The notes under the pieces: generated by a model
What the model saw: the letters and a program-made list of their open reading frames with translations, nothing else
The model's database searches: none
What the model was told of the DNA's origin: nothing
NCBI RefSeq assembly: GCF_023516715.1
Contig: NZ_JAMGSI010000001.1
Span: forward strand, 744,001-808,000
Direction of reading: 5' to 3'
DNA: 64,000 bases
DNA from: Akkermansia massiliensis
GTDB lineage: Bacteria > Verrucomicrobiota > Verrucomicrobiia > Verrucomicrobiales > Akkermansiaceae
Shown here: piece after piece, positions 26,745 through 35,205 of the stretch
How positions within the stretch are numbered: position 1 is the first letter of the stretch
Layout of the letters: every line of letters begins with the position of its first letter
Position numbers and translations under genes: made by a program

Positions 26745-29288
26745 TTAATGGCGACCGTACTGCTCACGGGATTTGAGGGCTGCCACCTCCCGCTCAATCG
26801 TGCTCAAACGGTCGTTGTGCCGGGAGGAGTTATCGGCCGCCTGCTTGGCGATGGTGACAAACTGCTGCATGACATCCAGGATACGGCCAGAGGTGTCGCT
26901 CTGACCAAACATCTGCCGGGTAAACTCGCCGATCATGGAGCTGTAGTCCTGGCCTGCTGCAGGCTGGGGAGCAGGATGCGGAGGAGGTTGTGGCGCCTGG
27001 GCTCCGGCCCGGATACGCGTGCGCACCGCATCCTCCGCGTCCAGGTCGCGGCCCTCCGGAGTAACGCGGCGGGGCTTGACCGGCTGAGGCCTGGACATGG
27101 TCATCAATATCCGGCCCAGCTCGCCCTGGACCAGCTCCTTGACCAGGGAGACGACACGCTGCCCGGCGGCATCGTCTCCGTTGATACGCATGGACAGGGA
27201 CTGGAGCCGCTTGACGGTGGCCTCATTGAGGATGCCGTACTTGGCCACATCCTTGAGGATCGCCACAATCTTGCTGGCGGCCCCATCCTTGGGCAGGCTG
27301 GGCGTAATGTCGGAGAGGCCGTCCAGCTTGGCCTTGTAGCGACTCGCCTCCAGGTCCTTGCGCTCCAGGGGAGTCAACAACTCTCTCTCTCCGGACGCGG
27401 CTCTGGAGTATCCCTTGATCATGTCGTCCACCATCCACTTGACCTTGGCCCGCAGCTCCCTGGGCAACCCCTTGAGGGCCTCGTCGCGCATCTGTCCCAG
27501 GCGCACGGCGTCCTGCTCGGACATGTAGCCGGCATCGGCCATGTGCTGCCCCTGGGTCAGCAGCCGCTTGAGCCTGGGAGTCTCACGCTCCTTGTAATCC
27601 TGGCTGGCAGTGAGCTTGTCGTAGTGCTCGCGCCAGCGCTCCTGGACGCCCTTGCGCTGGCTGGCCAGTTCGGCGAGGTCCTTTTGCCGACGCTCGTCGG
27701 CAGCCACGGCGCTGGCCTGATCCGCCTTGGCGGCGGCGATGGTAGCCTCCTTGGAGTTGATCTCACGCTGGTACTGCAGTATCTGCTGCTGAGTAGTGAC
27801 GTTGGCCTCGTCCAGCTTGAGCTGGTTTTCTTTTTCCTTGAGACGGTCCTTGATATCTTTTTGTTTGGCTTCCTGAGCTGCAATATCTGCGGCGATATCA
27901 TTCTTCATCTTCTCTGCACCATCGTTGTTAGCCGAGTACGACTTGAGAGGATTGCTAGTGCGGTAATAGTCCTCAATGGCATCTATTTTATCTTCAACAA
28001 GCTGACGCTCTGCTTGCTGGGATTTGTCTTTGGCAATAGCAATGTTGGCTGTGCCCAACTCTTTATTGATGCGCTCCAATCGGGCACGGTCTGCCTGTAA
28101 TCTGCGCTCCGTCTCATAGATGGCATTTTCCGCCCCCAGCAACGGATTCATCCGTTGCTGCTTGTTAAGTTCCTGCGTCTTTTCGAGTAGGCTAATACTT
28201 TTTTCGAGGCGTTGTTTTTCCTGTTCTAATTTCTGTTTCTGCGGCAGGAGGTCCTTGGCCTCCTGATGCGCCTTGTCAAGCACCTCCTCCCGTCGCTTGA
28301 GTGTGCGATATCCATCCGGAGTCACACCCGCATAAGGCGACTTGGCCGCCTGCTCCTGCTCAGCCTTGATCTGGGCCACCTGTTTGGCCGTTTCATCGCG
28401 TGCCTGGATGGCTGCATCCAGCATGATCTGCTGACGATCCTCACGAGACTTGGCAGCGGACTTGGCCTCGGAGGCGTCCAGGTCGGCCATCAGGGCGGCG
28501 GCCGTTTCTTTACTGATTTCCCCCCTGATCTCGCGGGTCTTGACGATGGTACGCTGCAGCTCCAGCTCCTTTTGACGGAGGGCCTCGACATGATCCACCT
28601 CCGCCGTGCGGTTGACGGCCAGCTGGCCGATGAGCTGGAGGCGCTGGGTGTAGAGGTCATTGATGGCCGTGATCCTGCGCTGCTCCTCGTCATAGATGCG
28701 CTCTCGCTTGGCGTTGGTCAGCGCATCGGTATAAGCCTGCTCGCGGGTGGCGGCCTCGGTGGCCAGCCGGTCCTTAAGCTCCCGCGCCCGCTTGACAGCG
28801 GCCTTGTCCACGCCCTCAATGTATTTATCCCAGGCATCCAGGATGGCTTTGCCCCACGCCACCCCCCGGTTGTAGGCAGCCTCCAGCTCGGTAGGGATGT
28901 TAAACGTCGCCTGTACCTTGCTCTTGAGGTTACCCAATCCGGACGCCGCTCTCCTAGCTCCCCTCTCCATTTTGCGCCCGGCCTCTTCTCCCTTGCTGCC
29001 GGCCTTGTCCATCTCATTGCCGGTGGTCTTGGCCTCCTGGCCAACCTGACTGACGGCCTCCTGCACACCCTCTGCAGCGTCACTGGTCTTGTCCAGGGCA
29101 TCGGCAGTCTCCTCAGCGGCATCGGTCACCTCCTCCAGGTTGGTGGCGACCTCCTTGTCGCCCAGCTCCTCGTTGACCTGGTGTGCCGTCTTGCGGACCT
29201 TGTCGAGTCCCTTGTTGACTTGATCCAGTCCTCGCGTGTCGGCCTTGGCCTCCACACCTACCTGTACCTTGTAATCCTTGTCTGCCAT
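26745..29288 (-). CDS. Tail tape measure protein
   Basis: This 847-residue protein is almost wholly helical and rich in Ala, Glu, Lys, Gln and Arg with long coiled-coil predictions (for example the stretches around KQKLEQEKQRLEKSIS and KDIKDRLKEKENQLK). It starts MADKDYKVQVGVEAKAD, a common beginning of tape measure proteins. Length sets the tail length in such phages, and 847 residues would correspond to a tail near 125 nm by the usual 1.5 Å per residue rule. Less than 50 bp separates it from the genes on both sides. Confidence 0.82.
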   Translation of the reverse strand: MADKDYKVQVGVEAKADTRGLDQVNKGLDKVRKTAHQVNEELGDKEVATNLEEVTDAAEETADALDKTSDAAEGVQEAVSQVGQEAKTTGNEMDKAGSKGEEAGRKMERGARRAASGLGNLKSKVQATFNIPTELEAAYNRGVAWGKAILDAWDKYIEGVDKAAVKRARELKDRLATEAATREQAYTDALTNAKRERIYDEEQRRITAINDLYTQRLQLIGQLAVNRTAEVDHVEALRQKELELQRTIVKTREIRGEISKETAAALMADLDASEAKSAAKSREDRQQIMLDAAIQARDETAKQVAQIKAEQEQAAKSPYAGVTPDGYRTLKRREEVLDKAHQEAKDLLPQKQKLEQEKQRLEKSISLLEKTQELNKQQRMNPLLGAENAIYETERRLQADRARLERINKELGTANIAIAKDKSQQAERQLVEDKIDAIEDYYRTSNPLKSYSANNDGAEKMKNDIAADIAAQEAKQKDIKDRLKEKENQLKLDEANVTTQQQILQYQREINSKEATIAAAKADQASAVAADERRQKDLAELASQRKGVQERWREHYDKLTASQDYKERETPRLKRLLTQGQHMADAGYMSEQDAVRLGQMRDEALKGLPRELRAKVKWMVDDMIKGYSRAASGERELLTPLERKDLEASRYKAKLDGLSDITPSLPKDGAASKIVAILKDVAKYGILNEATVKRLQSLSMRINGDDAAGQRVVSLVKELVQGELGRILMTMSRPQPVKPRRVTPEGRDLDAEDAVRTRIRAGAQAPQPPPHPAPQPAAGQDYSSMIGEFTRQMFGQSDTSGRILDVMQQFVTIAKQAADNSSRHNDRLSTIEREVAALKSREQYGRH

Positions 29289-29334
29289 GGTGATATGATA
29301 GTTATTAGTTAATAGTTAAAAGTTAATAGAGTGG
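29289..29334. repeat. Heptanucleotide repeat block at a late-gene junction
   Basis: Tandem 7-mers of the AGTTAAT type (AGTTATT, AGTTAAT, AGTTAAA, AGTTAAT) fill the gap between two tail genes. Related blocks occur at many other late junctions. Confidence 0.65.
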
Positions 29335-29844
29335 TTAAGAGATGTCTCCCGTGAGGGTGAGGGATACCTGCAGGGCAGCCCAGACCTTGCCCTCGGCATC
29401 CGGCAGCCGGATATCCTCCGGACGGCGGCCGAGGCGCGGCCCATCCGGACCGAGGTCATGATCGCTCGTGAGCGGCAGAGGCTGGGCAAGGTCAACCGTA
29501 GCGTGGTAGGTCCTGGTCCGGCCCGGCCGGCCCTGGTAGTAGCAGGACAACCAGGTAACCACACCCTCCGGGTGCAGGGTGAGCGCCTCCTGCAGGTCGA
29601 GTCCCCAGGCATGGGCGCGGGCGAAAGTCGTAAACGCCCGCACGAGGGTAAAAGACATCTGCAGGGAGGCGTTGCCACGGGCTGCCTGGTGCATCCAGGG
29701 ACTACCGATGACGGCCTCGCGCTGGATCTGGACGGATGGCTTGACGGTCACCAGCTCCTCCATCACGTCGTCGTATTGGCACAGCACGATATCCCGGAGT
29801 CCGTCCGGACGGTAGATGACCGTGTCGAGAGAGAGGTAGTGCAT
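29335..29844 (-). CDS. Hypothetical late phage protein, tail region
   Basis: A 169-residue protein with no motif I recognise. It lies upstream of the tape measure gene, where tail assembly chaperones or tail-tube-associated proteins are usual. The sequence is mixed alpha/beta with a proline- and arginine-rich stretch near residues 120-145. Codon use matches the neighbours. Confidence 0.6.
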   Translation of the reverse strand: MHYLSLDTVIYRPDGLRDIVLCQYDDVMEELVTVKPSVQIQREAVIGSPWMHQAARGNASLQMSFTLVRAFTTFARAHAWGLDLQEALTLHPEGVVTWLSCYYQGRPGRTRTYHATVDLAQPLPLTSDHDLGPDGPRLGRRPEDIRLPDAEGKVWAALQVSLTLTGDIS

Positions 29845-29871
29845 GGTGTGATGAGAGTGGAGAGGTGAGAC

Positions 29872-30282
29872 TTAAGAGTTGAGAGCCGTGAAATACCGGA
29901 AAAACGCCACCGCGCTGGGGTCCGCGAGTACAAACTGCATGTACTCGGAGGGTGTGCAAATGCGCCGGCCGCCGGCACTATTGACAGCCTCAACCGTCAG
30001 TAGTACGGCCTCGTGCACCTCGACGGCCCCCTCGCGGGCAGCGGGGTTATTGATCACGGAGTCGTCTCCCAGTTGTGCCCACACCTGGGAGGCTTGCCAG
30101 TCCTCACCCATGCTCGCGATTGCGGTGACTGTTGCCTCCAGGACCGGGGCCTGATCGGCGGGTATGTCATCCTGGGTATAATGGTCAGTGTGAGTGTAGC
30201 CGTCCGCGTCCTGGTACACGGCTGTCATGGTGTACTTGTCCCACTTACCTGGGCGCGGAAAATGTAAATGTATCTCTTGCAT
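29872..30282 (-). CDS. Hypothetical late phage protein
   Basis: A 136-residue acidic protein beginning MQEIHLHFPRPGKWDKY, mostly beta-stranded in its first half. It is packed between the fiber-like gene and another tail gene, separated by a few bases from the former. No recognisable motif. Possibly a tail assembly chaperone or fiber-associated protein by position. Confidence 0.6.
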   Translation of the reverse strand: MQEIHLHFPRPGKWDKYTMTAVYQDADGYTHTDHYTQDDIPADQAPVLEATVTAIASMGEDWQASQVWAQLGDDSVINNPAAREGAVEVHEAVLLTVEAVNSAGGRRICTPSEYMQFVLADPSAVAFFRYFTALNS

Positions 30283-30289
30283 GTTGTTG

Positions 30290-32896
30290 TTAAGCTAATT
30301 GGTTAATCTTGACGACGGAGGCTTGGGCGTAGTGATGGCCGACAAACGCCCACACCTGCCGGGGCTGGCCAGTCGTGTTGGGAGCCAGCGTCAGGGTGAT
30401 CTGGCCGCCTCCGGCTGGTGTCTGCTCAGAGGACTGCATGCACCATACGGCGGCGGGGTCATGCCCGCACATGGTATCGTTGAGTATATAAACCGCCTCG
30501 GACAGCGTGGACGATACCGTCAGCGTTACCTCACCGCCCTCCGCAGGTACATCCAGCGCGGAAGCCGTCACCGCCGGCATAGGCTTGGCCGTTACTCCGT
30601 CCATCACCACGCGCCCCATAATGGATCGTACATCGTTGACCCCCAGCGCGGGGGCTGCGTCAATCCTCATGCCTCCCATACGCAGCCCCACTTGCAAGGT
30701 ACTGCTTGCCTCGTGAGCCTTGGCCTTAACTGTGACGCAGGCCGTGTGGCCGCTGCCACAAAACAAGGATGTCATCGGCATAACATAATTGCCGTCGACA
30801 AACAGTTCCCATCTGTTCATCGTGTTTTGATGATCGGCGGCTGCGCGGGGTGCCATTGCCACGGCAACGTAAGTGATCTTGGGCACAAGCGCCCACATAT
30901 ATAGCTGGTCGCCAACGGCGCGCCCATAATCCGTGCCTCGGATCAGGCAAGACGTCGTACTCCCCAGGTAGCTTGTGGGATAAATCGTCACCTGCCATGC
31001 GGGTGCCATGTCCCGGCTGGTGTAATTATTGACTGCGTTGAGCAACGGATACCTGTAATCCGCTGCGTCCAGATTGTAGTCAGCCCAATGGATGGGGTGA
31101 GCATAACAGGGCGCTGCCGGATTAGTTGTCGATGAGTACCCTTGGGATGTGCTCCCCAGCAGGATAGACGCCTTGTCAGAGCCGATAATCCGCCATACAA
31201 CGGCGGCGGCATAAGCACTATTGTTATGATCTCCCATGTAATTGGCAAATTTCCACGCGCCTGTAGATCGGCCAATCAAAGACACACCGGCGGAGGGCAT
31301 CATGGTAATCAAAAAATCGTGCAGATCGTTGGTATACACCGCCTCCTTAGAGGATGCGTTGGCCGTGACTACATTATAAGCGTCGGACATCTGCATCTGC
31401 CGCACCAGTGTTGTCACCCAAGACGGGATCAGCGTCTCCATGTAGTAGTTCGCCCGCCGCCAATCATCTGCGGCCCGCTGCTCTATCAGCGCCTCGTAAG
31501 AGATAGCCTCCTGGGCCGTGGCAGGCAGCGGCACGCGAACGCCCCTGGATGCCGTGACGGTGGCATCAAATACCTGTGGCTGTGTCCATGTGTAGGATTT
31601 GGAGGTGTCCACAGCGCCCACGTCCCCGCGCGGTATAGTCATGTCCAGTTGCCACGATCCCGGCGTGCTGCCGGGTGTCAGGGAGGCGGTTGCCTGGCTG
31701 CCTGGCTCGCCCGTCGTGACCGTGCCAACAGTGATGGCCAGACCCTCGGCAATCTCCTGAGCTGCGTCCCTGGCCGCCTCGGATGCGCGGGCATCCTGGT
31801 ATGTCTGCTTGCTGGTAGCGGCAGCATAATCCGTCAACCGCTGCACCTCGGCGCGGGTGGCCAGATTAACCCCTCCCACGCTGACGCCGTCCTGATAAGT
31901 ACAGGACAACATCATTGCGGGCATGACGGTGGCATCGGTAATCGGTCCGTCCAGCGCAGACGCAATCCCGCGCCCGTCGGCTGCCGTCACCATCTGCCGG
32001 GCGATGGACAGGGGGATCTCCACTGGCGCCTCGGGCGTGCCACCATAGACGTGCAGCGCCACCTCGTCCCCGATTACAATATCCGTATCGGCAATCATCC
32101 CCCACATGTACAGGTCCACGTCAGTGCTGGATGCTACGGCCTGACTGGATCGTGCCGCCAATACCCAGTCCCCGCCCGGAGCACGTCGCCAGATGTCCAG
32201 CCAGCGCGGTGTGGTGTCCGTCGTGCCGAGGACTGCCCACATGTACACGTCACGCACCTTGCAGATCGATCCGACATAACCGGTCAAGAGGTCATCGCCA
32301 AATATAAACCGAGCCCATGACCATGCCACGGTCTGGTCCTGGTCATAGCCGGGAGGCGACATGGATGCCGTGCCGCTGGCCGGAGTGACATACATGCCGG
32401 CGTTGTGCAAGGCGTCTGGCAGCTGGTTGGCCAGGGATGCGGCCACCATCTCCTCCCAGTTGACGATGACGTCATCTGGAGGGACGACGTCTGCCGGCAT
32501 GATATCCTGGCGCACTCTTACCTTGATCAGGGATGAGGTGCGCTGGGAGCCGTCTCCGTCAATAATGACCACCTCCGCGACCAGGTCGATGCGATCGGCG
32601 CTGCCCATAGCTGCGATCAACTGAGTCGTGTTGACCGACAAGCTGCCAACATAAGCCAGCCCCAGAGCGTCGTCGACCGGCTCCAGGTTGGTGGCGGCCA
32701 GGACCAGGGTATCGTCACCCAGGGCGGTCTTGACGGCCAGCGCCGGCCTTGTGCCGGAGGGAGTCACCGGAGTGCCCTCATCCAGCAGAGTGATGCGCAG
32801 GGGCAGCTTATCGCCGCGCACCAGGGACAGGTCGGTGACCGGTATGCCGCCGGGGTGCATGACGGCCATGGTGGCCAAGTCAATCAGGAGTATCAT
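30290..32896 (-). CDS. Tail fiber/receptor-binding-like protein with BACON/Ig-like C-terminus
   Basis: This 868-residue protein has phage fiber features. Near residues 400-450 there is a TGEPGSQATASLTPG...LDMTIPRGDVG segment of the type found in tail fiber shafts, followed by a central region rich in small residues and Tyr/Ser/Thr. The last 95 residues (SALDVPAEGGEVTLTVSST and GGGQITLTLAPNTT) resemble BACON or Ig-like domains common in Bacteroidota/Verrucomicrobiota gut proteins, often carbohydrate- or mucin-binding. It is the best candidate for host recognition. Domain calls are by pattern only. Confidence 0.65.
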   Translation of the reverse strand: MILLIDLATMAVMHPGGIPVTDLSLVRGDKLPLRITLLDEGTPVTPSGTRPALAVKTALGDDTLVLAATNLEPVDDALGLAYVGSLSVNTTQLIAAMGSADRIDLVAEVVIIDGDGSQRTSSLIKVRVRQDIMPADVVPPDDVIVNWEEMVAASLANQLPDALHNAGMYVTPASGTASMSPPGYDQDQTVAWSWARFIFGDDLLTGYVGSICKVRDVYMWAVLGTTDTTPRWLDIWRRAPGGDWVLAARSSQAVASSTDVDLYMWGMIADTDIVIGDEVALHVYGGTPEAPVEIPLSIARQMVTAADGRGIASALDGPITDATVMPAMMLSCTYQDGVSVGGVNLATRAEVQRLTDYAAATSKQTYQDARASEAARDAAQEIAEGLAITVGTVTTGEPGSQATASLTPGSTPGSWQLDMTIPRGDVGAVDTSKSYTWTQPQVFDATVTASRGVRVPLPATAQEAISYEALIEQRAADDWRRANYYMETLIPSWVTTLVRQMQMSDAYNVVTANASSKEAVYTNDLHDFLITMMPSAGVSLIGRSTGAWKFANYMGDHNNSAYAAAVVWRIIGSDKASILLGSTSQGYSSTTNPAAPCYAHPIHWADYNLDAADYRYPLLNAVNNYTSRDMAPAWQVTIYPTSYLGSTTSCLIRGTDYGRAVGDQLYMWALVPKITYVAVAMAPRAAADHQNTMNRWELFVDGNYVMPMTSLFCGSGHTACVTVKAKAHEASSTLQVGLRMGGMRIDAAPALGVNDVRSIMGRVVMDGVTAKPMPAVTASALDVPAEGGEVTLTVSSTLSEAVYILNDTMCGHDPAAVWCMQSSEQTPAGGGQITLTLAPNTTGQPRQVWAFVGHHYAQASVVKINQLA

Positions 32897-32970
32897 ATCA
32901 GTGTGGGGGGAGGAGAGTGGAGAGTTGAGAAAGGTTCCTCCCGGCGGATCGCCGGGAGGAAGTGGCGTGC

Positions 32971-33552
32971 TTAGGCCGCCGGATAGTCCGCGTCAGGCGT
33001 CAGCTTGCAAAGCGGGTTGTAAACAACGCTGAGCTCAAATTCGGCCAGGGACGGATCAGACGCCGCCTTGGCCGGGTTGACCAGACGCAGGCGGCCCTGC
33101 ATGCAGGCGCTCATGATCCTGGCGCCGTCGCGGTAGGCGTCGGTCCACTCCGTGTAGACGTAGACGTCGATCTGCGTGGAGCCGGCGGCAAACACAACCT
33201 GCTCCGTGCCCCAGTCCTCGCGCAGCCCAAAAGAGAGCTGCAGGAATTCAGGGGTGATGTAGTTGGAGGCAAACAGGAATTTACGCTTGGTGACCAGCTG
33301 CATCTCCTCGGTCTCGTAGGTGCCGCCGACGCTGGTGCCCTCAATCTCTGCGGTCTTGGGCTCAATCTGAGGGTTGCTGGTGCGGACCTTGCCCATGTAG
33401 AGCCAGGGGCCGGGGTCCTCGTCGCTCGGAGGGACGGGCAGCCAGTCTGCAGACACGGTCTTGGCCTGGTCGCCGCTGCCGATGGAGGCTCCGAATTTGG
33501 CGATGCTGACCTTGGAGCCGATGATCAGGCCGGGGATGATAAATCTAGACAT
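32971..33552 (-). CDS. Putative tail tube or major tail protein
   Basis: A 193-residue beta-rich protein located between the tail-terminator-like genes and the fiber gene. Features: an IPGLIIGSKVSIAKFGASIG start, a central TYETEEMQLVTKRKFLFASNYITPEFLQLSFGL and a C-terminal ELSVVYNPLCKL. Size and position fit a tail tube protein. No family motif is certain. Confidence 0.5.
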   Translation of the reverse strand: MSRFIIPGLIIGSKVSIAKFGASIGSGDQAKTVSADWLPVPPSDEDPGPWLYMGKVRTSNPQIEPKTAEIEGTSVGGTYETEEMQLVTKRKFLFASNYITPEFLQLSFGLREDWGTEQVVFAAGSTQIDVYVYTEWTDAYRDGARIMSACMQGRLRLVNPAKAASDPSLAEFELSVVYNPLCKLTPDADYPAA

Positions 33553-33585
33553 ATCAGTGATTAGTGGTTGGTTAATGGTTGGTAG

Positions 33586-33798
33586 TTACACGCCGATGAT
33601 GACGGCCAGCTTGGCCGCCTCCAGGGCCTTGGCCTGGGAGGCTGTCACTTTGGCGGTCGCACCTGCGCGCCCGTAAGCGCCGTTGATGAGCGTGCCCGTC
33701 TTGGTCACGCGGACTAACACCAGCGTATCCTCCTGGGCGGGAGCCTGCGGAGTCGTGCCGGTCGTATCTGTGTTGTTGGTTGTGTTGGTCTTAGCCAT
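33586..33798 (-). CDS. Small hypothetical late protein
   Basis: A 70-residue protein with a disordered, Thr/Asn-rich first 25 residues (AKTNTTNNTDTTGTT) and a compact C-terminal part ending KALEAAKLAVIIGV. The C-terminal pattern resembles small phage proteins near head-tail genes. No function is suggested. Confidence 0.55.
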   Translation of the reverse strand: MAKTNTTNNTDTTGTTPQAPAQEDTLVLVRVTKTGTLINGAYGRAGATAKVTASQAKALEAAKLAVIIGV

Positions 33799-33831
33799 GG
33801 TTGTGTGTTGTGGGTGAGGATGAGGGAAAAA

Positions 33832-34296
33832 TTAAAAGTTGACGGGAGCGTAGAGGATGATGGCCCGTCCCCGGAAGCCGGTGAGCTTGGACTTACTCAT
33901 ATCGTAATCCTCGACGGATGCCACGGAAGGCATGTCGTAGCAGACGCGGTCGACGACCGGGTCCCAGGTGCGGACCGCGTGCAGCGCCTGCCCGACCATG
34001 CCGGACAGACAGCGCAGAGGCGGCATGCCTCCGGGCATCCCGGCTGTCCTGGCAAAGCAGCTCACGGCCAGCACGGCGTGCATGCGCACCATCGGAGCAT
34101 CAACGCCCATGTCCAGCAGGGGGACGTATCCTGCAGGAGTGACGGCGACGCTGCCGGGCTTGCCAATGGCCACGCGGTTGATGGCGTCCACCTGGTCCTG
34201 GTCGTCCCACACGGTTGGGCACACCATCGGAGCCAGGACGTCGTCCTGCTGCAGGTGCTTGATGAGATGCTCGGCGAGCTTGTAATCCTTGTCCAT
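33832..34296 (-). CDS. Hypothetical protein, possible tail terminator
   Basis: This 154-residue protein lies directly after the virion-morphogenesis gene, a standard place for tail terminator proteins. It begins MDKDYKLAEHLIKHLQQDDVL and ends RGRAIILYAPVNF, with a long mixed middle. No motif is diagnostic. Confidence 0.5.
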   Translation of the reverse strand: MDKDYKLAEHLIKHLQQDDVLAPMVCPTVWDDQDQVDAINRVAIGKPGSVAVTPAGYVPLLDMGVDAPMVRMHAVLAVSCFARTAGMPGGMPPLRCLSGMVGQALHAVRTWDPVVDRVCYDMPSVASVEDYDMSKSKLTGFRGRAIILYAPVNF

Positions 34297-34308
34297 GAGA
34301 GTGGAGAG

Positions 34309-34947
34309 TTAAGAGTTGAGTGTTGAGTTGTCGTCGGCCTGGGCCAGGAGGCGGTTGAGGACCAGGGTGGCGGCGTACACGGCATTCTTGCGCATCTGCT
34401 CGCGGGAGGGCATCACCTCCGGATGGGCCGGGATGGTGGCGGACTTGACCAGGGCACCCAGTGGTGTGACATCCTGGTAGTGGCCGTCCTTGTTGCGGCG
34501 CTTACGCTGCTTGACGCGGGCCAGGATGGCGCTGCCGGTATCGACGTCGCCCAGGACCATGACCTCCTCCTCCGGGATATTGAGGGATGCCAGGGAGCGC
34601 CGGCGCAGGGGGGAATCCTTAAACGGGATGAGCAGGCTCTTGATGCGGCGACCGGTCACCTCCGACTTGCGGCCGGAGGGCTTGACGGTGCCGCCCAGCC
34701 ACTGCAGGCGCACGCCGATGTGGGTGATGTCGATGGTGGCCTTGTTGTCCCGGATGACGGGAGGGTTGACTGATCGCTTGGCCGCGCCCCAGAATCTCTG
34801 GGACTGGGTGCGGTCGAGCATGTCCTGGAAACTATCCCTTACTGCCTGGCGGGCAGCCCTGGCCACGTCAGCCACCATCTCCGTGCGGATGGCGGGAGCC
34901 AGGGGGAGCCGGTTAAGCCCAATCACATCTACGTGCAACCTGATCAT
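34309..34947 (-). CDS. Phage virion morphogenesis protein (Mu gpG-like)
   Basis: A 212-residue protein with a basic, helical N-terminus (IRTEMVADVARAARQAVRDSF) and a central beta region, including GVRLQWLGGTVKPSGRKSEV, seen in Mu gpG and HK97 gp10-like tail completion proteins. It follows the MuF-like head gene, matching the Mu order F-G. Its last residues NSTLNS are encoded by heptanucleotide repeats. Confidence 0.6.
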   Translation of the reverse strand: MIRLHVDVIGLNRLPLAPAIRTEMVADVARAARQAVRDSFQDMLDRTQSQRFWGAAKRSVNPPVIRDNKATIDITHIGVRLQWLGGTVKPSGRKSEVTGRRIKSLLIPFKDSPLRRRSLASLNIPEEEVMVLGDVDTGSAILARVKQRKRRNKDGHYQDVTPLGALVKSATIPAHPEVMPSREQMRKNAVYAATLVLNRLLAQADDNSTLNS

Positions 34948-34985
34948 GAGTTGACATCAGTTAAGGGTTGAGGCATAAGGGGGAC

Positions 34986-35198
34986 ATGAGTGGGATGGAC
35001 GGCAAGATCAGTAACCGCGACCTGCGCTGGTGGCTCAAGGAGCTGGCCAGACCGCGCGATGCTGCGTCCGGCATCCGACCGGAGCCGTCCGACTGGGAAA
35101 GCCGAGCCCGCGCCCAGGGCTGGCAGCCGGCCAGACCGTTTGTAAGCGGCCGCCATAACAACGGCCGCCAGAACCGCCATCTCCGGCGTAAGGGTTGA
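34986..35198 (+). CDS. Small plus-strand ORF inside the minus-strand late operon
   Basis: A 70-codon reading frame with a strong upstream AAGGGGG, starting MSGMDGKISNRDLRWWLKEL and ending in a basic tail (NRHLRRKG). Codons use G or C in the third position like phage genes. It fills an otherwise empty 258-bp gap between the morphogenesis and MuF-like genes, but on the opposite strand. An alternative 78-codon minus-strand frame (34944-35180) overlaps the next start as ATGA but reads like a shadow. Either could be wrong. Confidence 0.4.
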   Translation: MSGMDGKISNRDLRWWLKELARPRDAASGIRPEPSDWESRARAQGWQPARPFVSGRHNNGRQNRHLRRKG

Positions 35199-35205
35199 TC
35201 TGTTA

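Noticed and set aside
34944-35180. 78-codon minus-strand frame ending in ATGA overlap with gpG-like gene
   Set aside because: Sequence looks like low-complexity shadow. The overlapping plus-strand frame has a better ribosome site and codon use, although neither is certain.
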